The position numbers and the translations under genes were made by a program. The notes beneath the pieces were generated by a model. It did not search any database. It was not told where the DNA came from and worked only from the letters and a program-made list of their open reading frames with translations. DNA of 9,031 bases, from the NCBI GenBank assembly GCA_903837025.1, contig CAILTC010000619.1, positions 1-9,031 of the forward strand. The letters run 5' to 3'. Shown in pieces: positions 1 to 6,317 of the stretch (within the stretch, counting starts at the first letter, position 1; every line of letters starts with the position of its first letter). This DNA comes from an uncultured Bacteroidota bacterium (lineage in GTDB: Bacteria; Bacteroidota; Bacteroidia; Flavobacteriales; Flavobacteriaceae).

Positions 1-372
1 GGGGCCAAAAACAGCAATGCTCGATGGCCAGAATATTTTTTTTATTTTCTTGGCTTTCGCCAAATTCAAGACGTGAAAAAGCGAATTCATATTCAAATCC
101 CAAGCAAAAGCAGGATTTTTTTCGGCTGTTGCCGATAGTAATGCCGCCATCAAATAAATATCGGTTATCTGATGTATTTCGACAAGATGTTCAATTTGGT
201 TGAAATCGAGTGCATTTACAACTTCAAAAGTCCCCGAATTGACGATGTCATTATTCAATTTTCGAATATCGGAAGCGATCACATTTTCGATTCCGTATAT
301 TTCTCGAAGCTTATGGGTGAGTTCGGTCCCGATTTGCCCACAAGCACCTATAATCAGTATTTTAGGTTTCAT
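1..372 (-). CDS. L-threonine 3-dehydrogenase-like NAD-dependent epimerase/dehydratase family protein (N-terminal part, cut by window edge)
   Basis: This is the first 124 residues of a Rossmann-fold short-chain dehydrogenase of the extended (epimerase) type, read from the ATG at 372-370 and open to the window edge. The dinucleotide-binding glycine motif GACGQIG is at residues 9-15, after the first beta strand KPKILII. An acidic residue after the second strand (ASDIRK, about residues 33-38) fits NAD rather than NADP. The segment WPSSIAVFGP at residues 115-124 holds the active-site serine strand. The catalytic YxxxK pair would lie beyond the edge. The overall pattern (GACGQIG, then LMAALLSA, then PSSIAVFGP) resembles the short-chain type L-threonine dehydrogenases known from Flavobacterium, which oxidise L-threonine to 2-amino-3-ketobutyrate in the cytoplasm. 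Another epimerase-family substrate cannot be excluded without the C-terminal half. A matching -7 promoter element lies 19 nt upstream of the start. Confidence 0.85.
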   Translation of the reverse strand, partial: MKPKILIIGACGQIGTELTHKLREIYGIENVIASDIRKLNNDIVNSGTFEVVNALDFNQIEHLVEIHQITDIYLMAALLSATAEKNPAFAWDLNMNSLFHVLNLAKAKKIKKIFWPSSIAVFGP

Positions 373-391
373 AATTTAGGAGATTAAAAAA

Positions 392-399
392 CAAAGATA
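392..399 (-). promoter_or_regulatory. Candidate -7 promoter element for the threonine dehydrogenase-like gene
   Basis: On the minus strand this reads TATCTTTG, an exact match to the Bacteroidota -7 consensus TAnnTTTG. It lies 19 nt upstream of the ATG at 372. The -33 element is poor: TTA instead of TTG at 420-418, after an 18-nt spacer. The predicted 5' leader is about a dozen nucleotides and has no Shine-Dalgarno sequence. Confidence 0.5.
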
Positions 400-449
400 A
401 CGTTTTCGTAAATATCCTAATTTCATTAAAACCTAAATAAATTGGGTAA

Positions 450-912
450 AAAGACAGTAGTAATCGCACTGAATTTCTTAATTCCGTTACTTTAAAAACA
501 GAAAAAGACTTTGATTATAGTATATTGTTAATTAAAATTGTAAAATGCCTGCTTAAACTTTTATCCAATTCATTAAAAGATCATTTAGAAATGCTGCGAA
601 AATCATTAATAGCATTGATCCTTATTTAGTAATCACCAGTTTTGTTATACCTAGCAAATCTCTTTTGAATAATGAAAACGCCATTGATAAGTATAAAAAT
701 CTAAATTCAAGAGATAAAAACTGGGAATATGTAAAAGACTGATTGTTCTACGGAGAAATAGAAAAAGTATTTATGAGTATAGTTCTATACTTATTGTACT
801 GATTTTTGCTTCAAAGCAAGATGGTCTAATTGCTAATGAAATCATTCAAGAATTTAGAGCAATAATTCCTAACAAAAGTCGCTATTACTAAGATGCAATA
901 TTCATTGCTTAA
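450..912 (+). pseudogene. Probable decayed protein-coding gene, unrecognised family
   Basis: No intact gene covers 373-952, but three overlapping open stretches on the plus strand look like pieces of a protein. Frame a is open from 450 to a TAG at 627 and includes SNSLKDHLEMLRKSL. Frame b is open from 557 to a TGA at 740 and includes NAAKIINSIDPYLVITSFV and NSRDKNWEYVKD; it stays protein-like for a few residues past the stop (LFYGEIEKVF). Frame c is open from 718 to a TAA at 889 and includes ASKQDGLIANEIIQEF and IPNKSRYY; after that stop comes DAIFIA and a second TAA at 910. Reading them in sequence needs at least two frameshifts and two stop readthroughs, which is what a decaying gene looks like. 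There is no good start codon and I do not recognise the family. The alternative is chance open frames in AT-rich spacer; the residue make-up of frames b and c argues mildly against that. Confidence 0.4.
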
Positions 913-952
913 TCGAGTGCGGTTAATAACAAGAACTATAATTTCAAAAACA

Positions 953-2725
953 TTAGTTGTAAATTTTATGGAACAAGTTACTATACTTTTCCATTACAAT
1001 TTTTCGCTTTAGTTTTAGAGTTGGAGTAAGGTGTCCAGAATCGATTGACCATACATCAGGAGTCAATTCGAAACGTTTTATTTTTTCCCAATTTCCAAAT
1101 TTTTCATTTAAGTTATCTACTTCTTCCTGAATGCGTTCAATCACTTTTGGATTAGAAATTATTTCTTCATTGGTTGTGCCAACAGTTATTCCGTGGATTT
1201 TTTCCCATTCTCGAACAAACTCAAAATTAGGTTGAATGAAGGCAGCCGGCATTTTTTGACCATCACCAATAACCATGATTTGTTCAATAAAACGAGATTG
1301 TTTCATAGCATTTTCAAGCAATTGTGGCGAAATATATTTACCTCCAGAGGTTTTGAACATTTCTTTCTTGCGATCGGTAATTTTAAGAAAACCTTCGCTA
1401 TCAATTTCTCCAATATCACCCGTATGGAAGTATCCGTCAATGATTGCCTCTTTTGTCAAAGCTTCATCTTTGTAGTAGCCGATCATTACATTGGGTCCTT
1501 TGCAAAGAATTTCTCCGTCTGGTGCAATTTTTATTTCAACATTATCGATTACTTTCCCTACTGTTCCTACTTTAAAACCCCGATTTCTAGAGTCGTTCAC
1601 TGATATTACCGGCGAAGTTTCGGTTAGTCCATATCCTTCCATAACGGGGATTTCGGCGGCAGCAAATATTCTGGCAAGCCTTGGCTGTAAAGCGGCACTT
1701 CCGGAAACCATTAAATCTAAATTGCCACCTAAACCTGCTCTCCATTTGCTAAAGATGAGTATTCTTGCTATTTTTAGTTGAAATTCATACCAAAAACCAT
1801 TGGCGCCATTGGGCTCGTATTTCAATCCGAGATCAACAGCCCAGAAAAACATTTTTCTTTTAATACCAGAAAGACTCAAGCCTTTTGCATAGATTTTGTC
1901 ATATACTTTTTCAAGAAGCCTTGGTACTGCTGACATAACCGTTGGTTTTACCTCATTGATATTGTCACTTATTTTATCGATAGATTCTCCAAAATAAACC
2001 GAAACACCATAATATTGGTATAAATACAAAATCATTCTTTCAAAAATATGACAAATGGGCAAGAAACTCATGGCACGACTTCGTCCTTTTTCAAAAGGAA
2101 TTCTCGCAGCACTATCAAGCACATTTGAAACAATATTTTGGTGCGAAAGCATCACTCCTTTTGGTTTTCCTGTTGTTCCTGAAGTATAAATTATGGTGGC
2201 TAAATCCTCTGTATTTACCTTATTTTTTCTTTCTTCAACGGAATCTTGATTGCTTTGGTCTTCGCCAAGGATAAGTAGTTCTTTCCAATTTTTGCAACCT
2301 TCAATTTCGTCAAAAGAAAAGACTTCCTTAAGATTGGGTAGATTTGGTTTTATTAAATTTACTTTTCGCAACACTTCAGCATCGGATACAAAACAGTAGA
2401 TGGAACCAGAATGATTGAGAATATATTCGTAATCAGCTTCTGCAATAGTAGGGTAAATAGGAATGGTTTGCGCTCCGGTTTGAAGAGCACCAATATCCAT
2501 AATATTCCATTCGGTTCTATTATTAGTAGAAATTAGCGCAATTTTATCGTCTTTTTGAATCCCCATTCGCAACAATGCTCTCGAAATTGCATTGGCTTTA
2601 GCAATATATTCTTCAGTTGACGTTTTCACCCAAACCCCATTATACTTGGTAACTAAAGCATCCTCAATAGGATAATGTTCTAATTGATAATAAGGGAAAT
2701 CAAATAATCTGGTGATATTGGTCAT
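953..2725 (-). CDS. AMP-forming long-chain fatty-acid--CoA ligase (FadD15-like acyl-CoA synthetase)
   Basis: This 590-residue adenylate-forming enzyme activates fatty acids: acyl-AMP forms from fatty acid and ATP, then the acyl group moves to CoA. It is expected in the cytoplasm or at the inner face of the membrane. The ANL-superfamily motifs are all present and in order: phosphate-binding loop YTSGTTGKPKG (180-190), FLPICHIFER (221-230), GYGLTE (364-369), YFHTGD (432-437), the hinge region DRKKEMFKTSGGKYISP (451-467), and a C-terminal LTPTLKLKRK (566-575) that supplies the conserved lysine region. The insert between about 280 and 340 and the SxDSGHLTPTLKLKR ending are typical of the long-chain group, and the length is usual for FadD15-like proteins. 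The ATG at 2725 gives the normal N-terminus. The gene stands alone and is divergent from the LtaS-like gene. Chain-length preference cannot be read from sequence. Confidence 0.95.
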   Translation of the reverse strand: MTNITRLFDFPYYQLEHYPIEDALVTKYNGVWVKTSTEEYIAKANAISRALLRMGIQKDDKIALISTNNRTEWNIMDIGALQTGAQTIPIYPTIAEADYEYILNHSGSIYCFVSDAEVLRKVNLIKPNLPNLKEVFSFDEIEGCKNWKELLILGEDQSNQDSVEERKNKVNTEDLATIIYTSGTTGKPKGVMLSHQNIVSNVLDSAARIPFEKGRSRAMSFLPICHIFERMILYLYQYYGVSVYFGESIDKISDNINEVKPTVMSAVPRLLEKVYDKIYAKGLSLSGIKRKMFFWAVDLGLKYEPNGANGFWYEFQLKIARILIFSKWRAGLGGNLDLMVSGSAALQPRLARIFAAAEIPVMEGYGLTETSPVISVNDSRNRGFKVGTVGKVIDNVEIKIAPDGEILCKGPNVMIGYYKDEALTKEAIIDGYFHTGDIGEIDSEGFLKITDRKKEMFKTSGGKYISPQLLENAMKQSRFIEQIMVIGDGQKMPAAFIQPNFEFVREWEKIHGITVGTTNEEIISNPKVIERIQEEVDNLNEKFGNWEKIKRFELTPDVWSIDSGHLTPTLKLKRKIVMEKYSNLFHKIYN

Positions 2726-2748
2726 TTTGAAACGGTGTTAATTCAACG

Positions 2749-2778
2749 CAAATTAAGTAATAAATTAGTAGTGACCAA
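2749..2778 (-). promoter_or_regulatory. Candidate promoter of the acyl-CoA synthetase gene
   Basis: On the minus strand a TTG (2778-2776) is followed by 19 nt and then TTAATTTG (2756-2749). This matches the Bacteroidota arrangement TTG-N19-TAnnTTTG with one mismatch, at the second base of the -7 element. It ends 23 nt before the ATG at 2725, and no Shine-Dalgarno sequence follows. The assignment rests on pattern and spacing only. Confidence 0.45.
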
Positions 2779-2909
2779 TTTTTTAAGCTTTTAAATATTT
2801 TGACAAAAAAGAGATTATTTTACCAATTAGCTGTTTTTTTGGCCCCATATTCTATGTTGTATCCTGTATTTTGTCATAAGTTTAACAGCACAAAATTGAT
2901 TAATTGTAA

Positions 2910-2917
2910 TATATTTG
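2910..2917 (+). promoter_or_regulatory. Candidate -7 promoter element for the LtaS-like/phosphatase operon
   Basis: TATATTTG matches the TAnnTTTG consensus exactly and ends 21 nt before the ATG at 2939. No TTG sits at the expected -33 distance; the nearest, at 2896-2898, is too close. The surrounding DNA is very AT-rich, so chance occurrence is possible. Confidence 0.45.
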
Positions 2918-2938
2918 TAAAGTTTAATTAATATTACT

Positions 2939-4873
2939 ATGCAGAAAAACTTGCGTCTGAACGAATACAAAGTCTTATTTTACAGACTTTCCTTGGCTTA
3001 TATTTTTTATTTTATTGCCCGAGTTCTTTTTTATCTTTATAATACCGATTTACTAAGAGTTGATTCGGTTTCGGATTTTCTTTCGCTTTGTTATTATGGT
3101 TTATCCTTTGATACAACGGCGATTTTATATGTAAACCTTCTGTTTATTGTTTTTTCGGTGTTACCATTTTACAAAAACACCACCGTTAAATACCAAAGAA
3201 ATCTGCGATATCTTTATTTTGTAACCAATTTATTGGCCTACTCCACCAACTTTATTGACTTTATTTATTACAAGTTTACATTTGCTCGAACTACAATTGT
3301 GGCGCTTAATGTGATCAAGCACGAAACCAATAAAAAGGTTTTGTTTTTTAGCTTTATGTACCATTATTGGCATGTTTTGGCTCTGTTTATTTTGTGTTCC
3401 CTATTTTGGATTTATTTATACAAAAAGGTTGCTGTTAAGGTTTCAATTCCAACACAAAAAATTCCTTATTTTGGATTTTCAATAGTGGGATTCTTATTGA
3501 TAATTTTGTTAACTATTGGGGGGATTCGTGGAGGTGATTTCAAGAAATCGACTCGGCCAATCAACCTTTTAGACGCAAGTCGCCATGTAAAAAACATCGT
3601 TCATTCGGATATTGTTCTGAACACGCCTTTTGCCATAATCCGAACCATGTTTGCCAATAGTTTCCTTAAAACAAACTATCCGGGAGTGACCGAGCAACTG
3701 ATTTTAGAAAAAATTCAGCCGATCAAACAATACCACAATAATCCGGAAACGAAACCCAATGTGGTTGTTTTTATTCTCGAAAGTTATGGCCGCGAATACA
3801 TTGGCGCTTTCAATAAAAAGTCAGGTATTCCTAATTACAAAACACATGCCCCTTTCTTGGATTCCTTGTCGCAGCACAGTATGATTTTTACCAATGCCTA
3901 TGCCAATGGTCGCCAATCGATACACGGAATGTCGTCAGTTTTAGCAGGAATTCCTTCGTTTAAAGATGCTTTTACATCCTCTCCTTATCCAAAACAAAAA
4001 ATAGAATCGATTGTTTCTACCTTAAAAAGTGACGGATATGACACTTCCTTTTTTCACGGTGCGGCTAATGGTTCGATGGGATTTTTAGGTTTCGGAAATA
4101 TTCTTGGTATCGATCATTATTATGGAAGAACCGAGTTTAATGACGATTCACAATTTGATGGTTTTTGGGGAATTTGGGACGAACCTTTTCTTCAATTTAT
4201 GAAAAACACTTTGGATAAAAAGAAAACACCATTCTTCGCTTCTGTTTTCACGGTTTCCTCGCATGAACCTTATATCATTCCTGATAAGTATAAAAACAGG
4301 TTTCACGAAGGGGGAGTTCCTATTCATAAATGTGCCGAATACACCGATTTTGCTCTGAAAAGATTTTTTACAGAAGCTAAAAAACAGCCTTGGTTTTCGA
4401 ATACTATTTTTGTTTTGGTAGCTGATCATTGCAATCAAATTTATTATGATGAATACCAAAAACCAATAAATAGATATGCCGTTCCTATTATTATTTATAA
4501 ACCTAATAGCAAATATGTGGGCGTAGATGACGATTTTGCGCAACAAATAGATATTTATCCAACGATTTTAGACATGATTGGATACAAAAAACCGTTCAGA
4601 AGCTGGGGTCGAAGTTTGTTTGACAAAAAAACAACAGCTCCTTTTGTCATTAATTCTACGGGAAGTATTTACCAATTTGCAAGAGGAAATTATATTTGTA
4701 CTTTCGACGGGAAAGTAGCTCTTGGGTTTTACGATAAAAATGATAAGGCTTTGAAAAATAATCTGATAAAATCTAGAAATCCAGAAATGGACGATTTAGA
4801 GTTGCGTTGCAAAGCCTTTATTCAGGATTATATGAATCGTGTTGTAGACAAAAAGATGTTTTACAAACCCTAA
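2939..4873 (+). CDS. LtaS-like membrane phosphotransferase (sulfatase/alkaline phosphatase superfamily)
   Basis: This 644-residue protein has the LtaS-type layout: about five N-terminal membrane segments (roughly 13-33, 50-78, 88-110, 134-161, 177-196), a linker, and a C-terminal catalytic domain (about 272-562) outside the cytoplasmic membrane. By alignment to known LtaS active-site motifs, the metal and catalytic residues are E281 in FILESYG, the nucleophile position S327 in GRQSIHG, H442 in SSHEPY, and D496-H497 in VADHCNQ. Relatives cleave a phosphodiester or phosphate headgroup from a lipid and transfer it to an acceptor. Serine replaces the threonine nucleophile of Gram-positive LtaS, and there is no sulfatase C/S-x-P-x-R maturation motif, so true sulfatase activity is unlikely. 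Gram-negative Bacteroidota do not make classical lipoteichoic acid, so the substrate is unknown; phosphoglycerol or phosphoethanolamine transfer to lipid or glycan is plausible. The next gene follows after 3 bp. The start at 2939 begins directly before the membrane region. Confidence 0.88.
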   Translation: MQKNLRLNEYKVLFYRLSLAYIFYFIARVLFYLYNTDLLRVDSVSDFLSLCYYGLSFDTTAILYVNLLFIVFSVLPFYKNTTVKYQRNLRYLYFVTNLLAYSTNFIDFIYYKFTFARTTIVALNVIKHETNKKVLFFSFMYHYWHVLALFILCSLFWIYLYKKVAVKVSIPTQKIPYFGFSIVGFLLIILLTIGGIRGGDFKKSTRPINLLDASRHVKNIVHSDIVLNTPFAIIRTMFANSFLKTNYPGVTEQLILEKIQPIKQYHNNPETKPNVVVFILESYGREYIGAFNKKSGIPNYKTHAPFLDSLSQHSMIFTNAYANGRQSIHGMSSVLAGIPSFKDAFTSSPYPKQKIESIVSTLKSDGYDTSFFHGAANGSMGFLGFGNILGIDHYYGRTEFNDDSQFDGFWGIWDEPFLQFMKNTLDKKKTPFFASVFTVSSHEPYIIPDKYKNRFHEGGVPIHKCAEYTDFALKRFFTEAKKQPWFSNTIFVLVADHCNQIYYDEYQKPINRYAVPIIIYKPNSKYVGVDDDFAQQIDIYPTILDMIGYKKPFRSWGRSLFDKKTTAPFVINSTGSIYQFARGNYICTFDGKVALGFYDKNDKALKNNLIKSRNPEMDDLELRCKAFIQDYMNRVVDKKMFYKP

Positions 4874-4876
4874 ATA

Positions 4877-5467
4877 ATGAAGGTAAACAAAAAAATAATT
4901 GGTTTTTCGATACTGGCGATTGTGTTGATTTTAGTTGGAAAATATGTTTACGACATGAACATAAATCATAATTTTGAGACTATCACAGAAGGCAAAGTTT
5001 ATAAGTCAGGTGTAATACCTCCAGACGAATTACAGAGTTATATCAAGAAATACCATATTAAATCTATTGTCGATTTGCGCTTTCCAGGTTCTAATGATCG
5101 AGCTAACAATCCCGAAAAACAAGCTGATTTGTTTGCCGAAAAAGAGGCCATTTCGAAAATAAAAGGAGTTAATTATTTCAATAATGGTTCAGACCAAGTT
5201 CCGAAACAGGAAAATCTAGATAGCTTCTTCAAAATAATGGATAACAAAGAAAACTATCCCGTTTTGATTCATTGTTACCATGGTATAGGTCGCGCCGAAA
5301 TGTATTCAGCTATTTATCGCATTGAATATGAAAATTTCACCAACGAAGAGGCCAGAAGCGGAGTAAGAACACTTGTAAAATGGAGTTCTTTCGACGATGG
5401 AAAACCAAAAGGAGACTATTTGAAAGCCTATAAAAGCAGGAGGCAATTAGCTGGAGAGAAGAAGTAG
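4877..5467 (+). CDS. Membrane-anchored Cys-based (CX5R) phosphatase, dual-specificity/tyrosine phosphatase-like
   Basis: This 196-residue protein has a single N-terminal membrane helix (about 7-23) after a basic MKVNKK start, so the catalytic domain should face the periplasm. The phosphatase P-loop is IHCYHGIGRA (131-140), with nucleophile C133 and phosphate-binding R139 in the CX5R pattern. The preceding strand PVL and the earlier SIVDLRFPG (63-71) are typical of compact dual-specificity-like folds. D106, in a QVPKQENLDSFFK context 27 residues before the cysteine, is the best candidate general acid. It starts 3 bp after the LtaS-like gene, so the two are almost certainly co-transcribed and possibly translationally coupled. 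Family members act on phosphotyrosine, phospholipid or inositol phosphates. The partner gene suggests a phosphorylated lipid or glycan substrate, but that is inference. Ends at a TAG at 5465-5467. Confidence 0.85.
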   Translation: MKVNKKIIGFSILAIVLILVGKYVYDMNINHNFETITEGKVYKSGVIPPDELQSYIKKYHIKSIVDLRFPGSNDRANNPEKQADLFAEKEAISKIKGVNYFNNGSDQVPKQENLDSFFKIMDNKENYPVLIHCYHGIGRAEMYSAIYRIEYENFTNEEARSGVRTLVKWSSFDDGKPKGDYLKAYKSRRQLAGEKK

Positions 5468-5679
5468 CTTTTTAGGGGGTAAATGTTCTAATTCTATTTT
5501 TTTCAATCCACAATCGAGTATTTACAAAAGCTTCATCCTAAAGCGAAACTTCATCGTTTCTATCTTTTAATAATCTGTTAATGCCGACTTAATGAGTAAT
5601 AACGATGGTCTAAATAAAAATGCTTTGGGCTATGTAAAAGTCAAAGTGTATCGGGTAAAGAAATTATAAATTTACTTCG
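5468..5679. other. Intergenic spacer without a supported gene
   Basis: This AT-rich stretch separates the phosphatase gene from the lipoprotein gene. I find no convincing terminator: the only small inverted repeat, GAAAC/GTTTC at 5545-5560, has a 5-bp stem and no clean T-run. A 25-codon ATG frame at 5592-5669 (begins MSNNDGLNKNALGY, ends YRVKKL) is too short and context-free to call a gene. The heptamer CTTCATC occurs twice (5531-5537 and 5549-5555). No RNA gene is visible. Confidence 0.5.
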
Positions 5680-5687
5680 TAACTTTG
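5680..5687 (+). promoter_or_regulatory. Candidate -7 promoter element for the lipoprotein-mfd transcript
   Basis: TAACTTTG is an exact match to TAnnTTTG and ends 18 nt before the ATG at 5706. No TTG occurs at the expected -33 distance. The element contains the alternative TTG codon at 5685, which supports translation starting at 5706 rather than 5685. Confidence 0.5.
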
Positions 5688-5705
5688 CGGCTTAATAAAT
5701 TCGCA

Positions 5706-6317
5706 ATGAAATTAAAATTCATATATCTTCTTTCTATGGTTTTTGTGTTGTTTTCGTGTAAGGACGAAACACAAAAGCACCTAGTTGAAACCCAAAAAGA
5801 CATCAAAAAGAAAGAATTAATTTTTTCTAATATTGAAAAAGGCTGGGTTTTTAATGCAAATCCTATTAATTCAACTTCTCAAGCAAATAAATCCTCTTGG
5901 AAAGAATGGGGTAACTTCTTAACAGAATTGGAACAAAAACCAAAGAAAACAATCGATGCTTTTCAAAAAAAATCAACGGAACTTTCTAAGAAAGTCATGG
6001 ATTTGAATACTAATATTCCGATAGATTTTAATAAACCCCAAATCAAAAGCCGAATTTCGACGCTTATTACCAAAGTCAGAATGTTAGATTTATACATTCA
6101 CTTAGACAATATTCCGGATAACAAAGTGGTTGCGTTGGTTGGTGAAATCAATGTAGAATTAGTATCGATGCAAAATCAAATGGACAAAATTGTTCGAAAA
6201 AGCAAAATTCCTATTGAAGAAGGTGAGTCGGAATTGAGAAAAATGTTAGATACTACTAGAGCCATTCCAACTACACGACAACAAGCTGAAGAACTTAATA
6301 AGCCTCGAGTTGAGTAA
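5706..6317 (+). CDS. Small lipoprotein of unknown function, upstream of mfd
   Basis: Starting at ATG 5706 this is a 203-residue protein. It begins MKLKFIYLLSMVFVLFSCKD, a classic lipoprotein signal: two lysines, a hydrophobic core, and a lipobox with lipidation cysteine C18 (cleavage before it). The next residues KDET are charged, resembling the acidic or Lys-Asp tags that direct some Bacteroidota lipoproteins to the cell surface; surface exposure is inferred. The mature part is rich in Lys, Glu and Gln, has no further membrane segment, and looks largely helical with likely coiled-coil stretches (about 75-100 and 125-165). An in-frame TTG at 5685 would add seven residues but lies in the promoter element and would place extra residues before the signal peptide, so I reject it. 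I do not recognise the family. The end overlaps the mfd start by 8 bp. Confidence 0.82.
   Translation: MKLKFIYLLSMVFVLFSCKDETQKHLVETQKDIKKKELIFSNIEKGWVFNANPINSTSQANKSSWKEWGNFLTELEQKPKKTIDAFQKKSTELSKKVMDLNTNIPIDFNKPQIKSRISTLITKVRMLDLYIHLDNIPDNKVVALVGEINVELVSMQNQMDKIVRKSKIPIEEGESELRKMLDTTRAIPTTRQQAEELNKPRVE

Noticed and set aside
172..387. Plus-strand open frame of 71 codons
   Set aside because: It lies antisense to the threonine dehydrogenase-like gene, whose translation shows a clear Rossmann motif. The antisense product has no recognisable features.
1193..1781. Plus-strand open frames within the acyl-CoA synthetase region
   Set aside because: They are antisense shadows of a gene with all ANL-superfamily motifs intact.
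4148..4546. Minus-strand open frame of 132 codons
   Set aside because: It is antisense to the catalytic domain of the LtaS-like enzyme and has no features of its own.
2939..4873. Annotation of the large membrane protein as a true sulfatase
   Set aside because: The sulfatase C/S-x-P-x-R maturation motif is absent, and the five-TM layout and motif order fit LtaS-like phosphotransferases better.
5545..5560. Inverted repeat GAAAC/GTTTC as a terminator after the phosphatase gene
   Set aside because: The stem is only 5 bp, the loop is 6 nt and no clean T-run follows, so it is within chance expectation for AT-rich DNA.
5592..5669. 25-codon ATG frame between the phosphatase and lipoprotein genes
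   Set aside because: It is too short, has no recognisable homology, and no promoter element or ribosome-binding context that would set it apart from chance.
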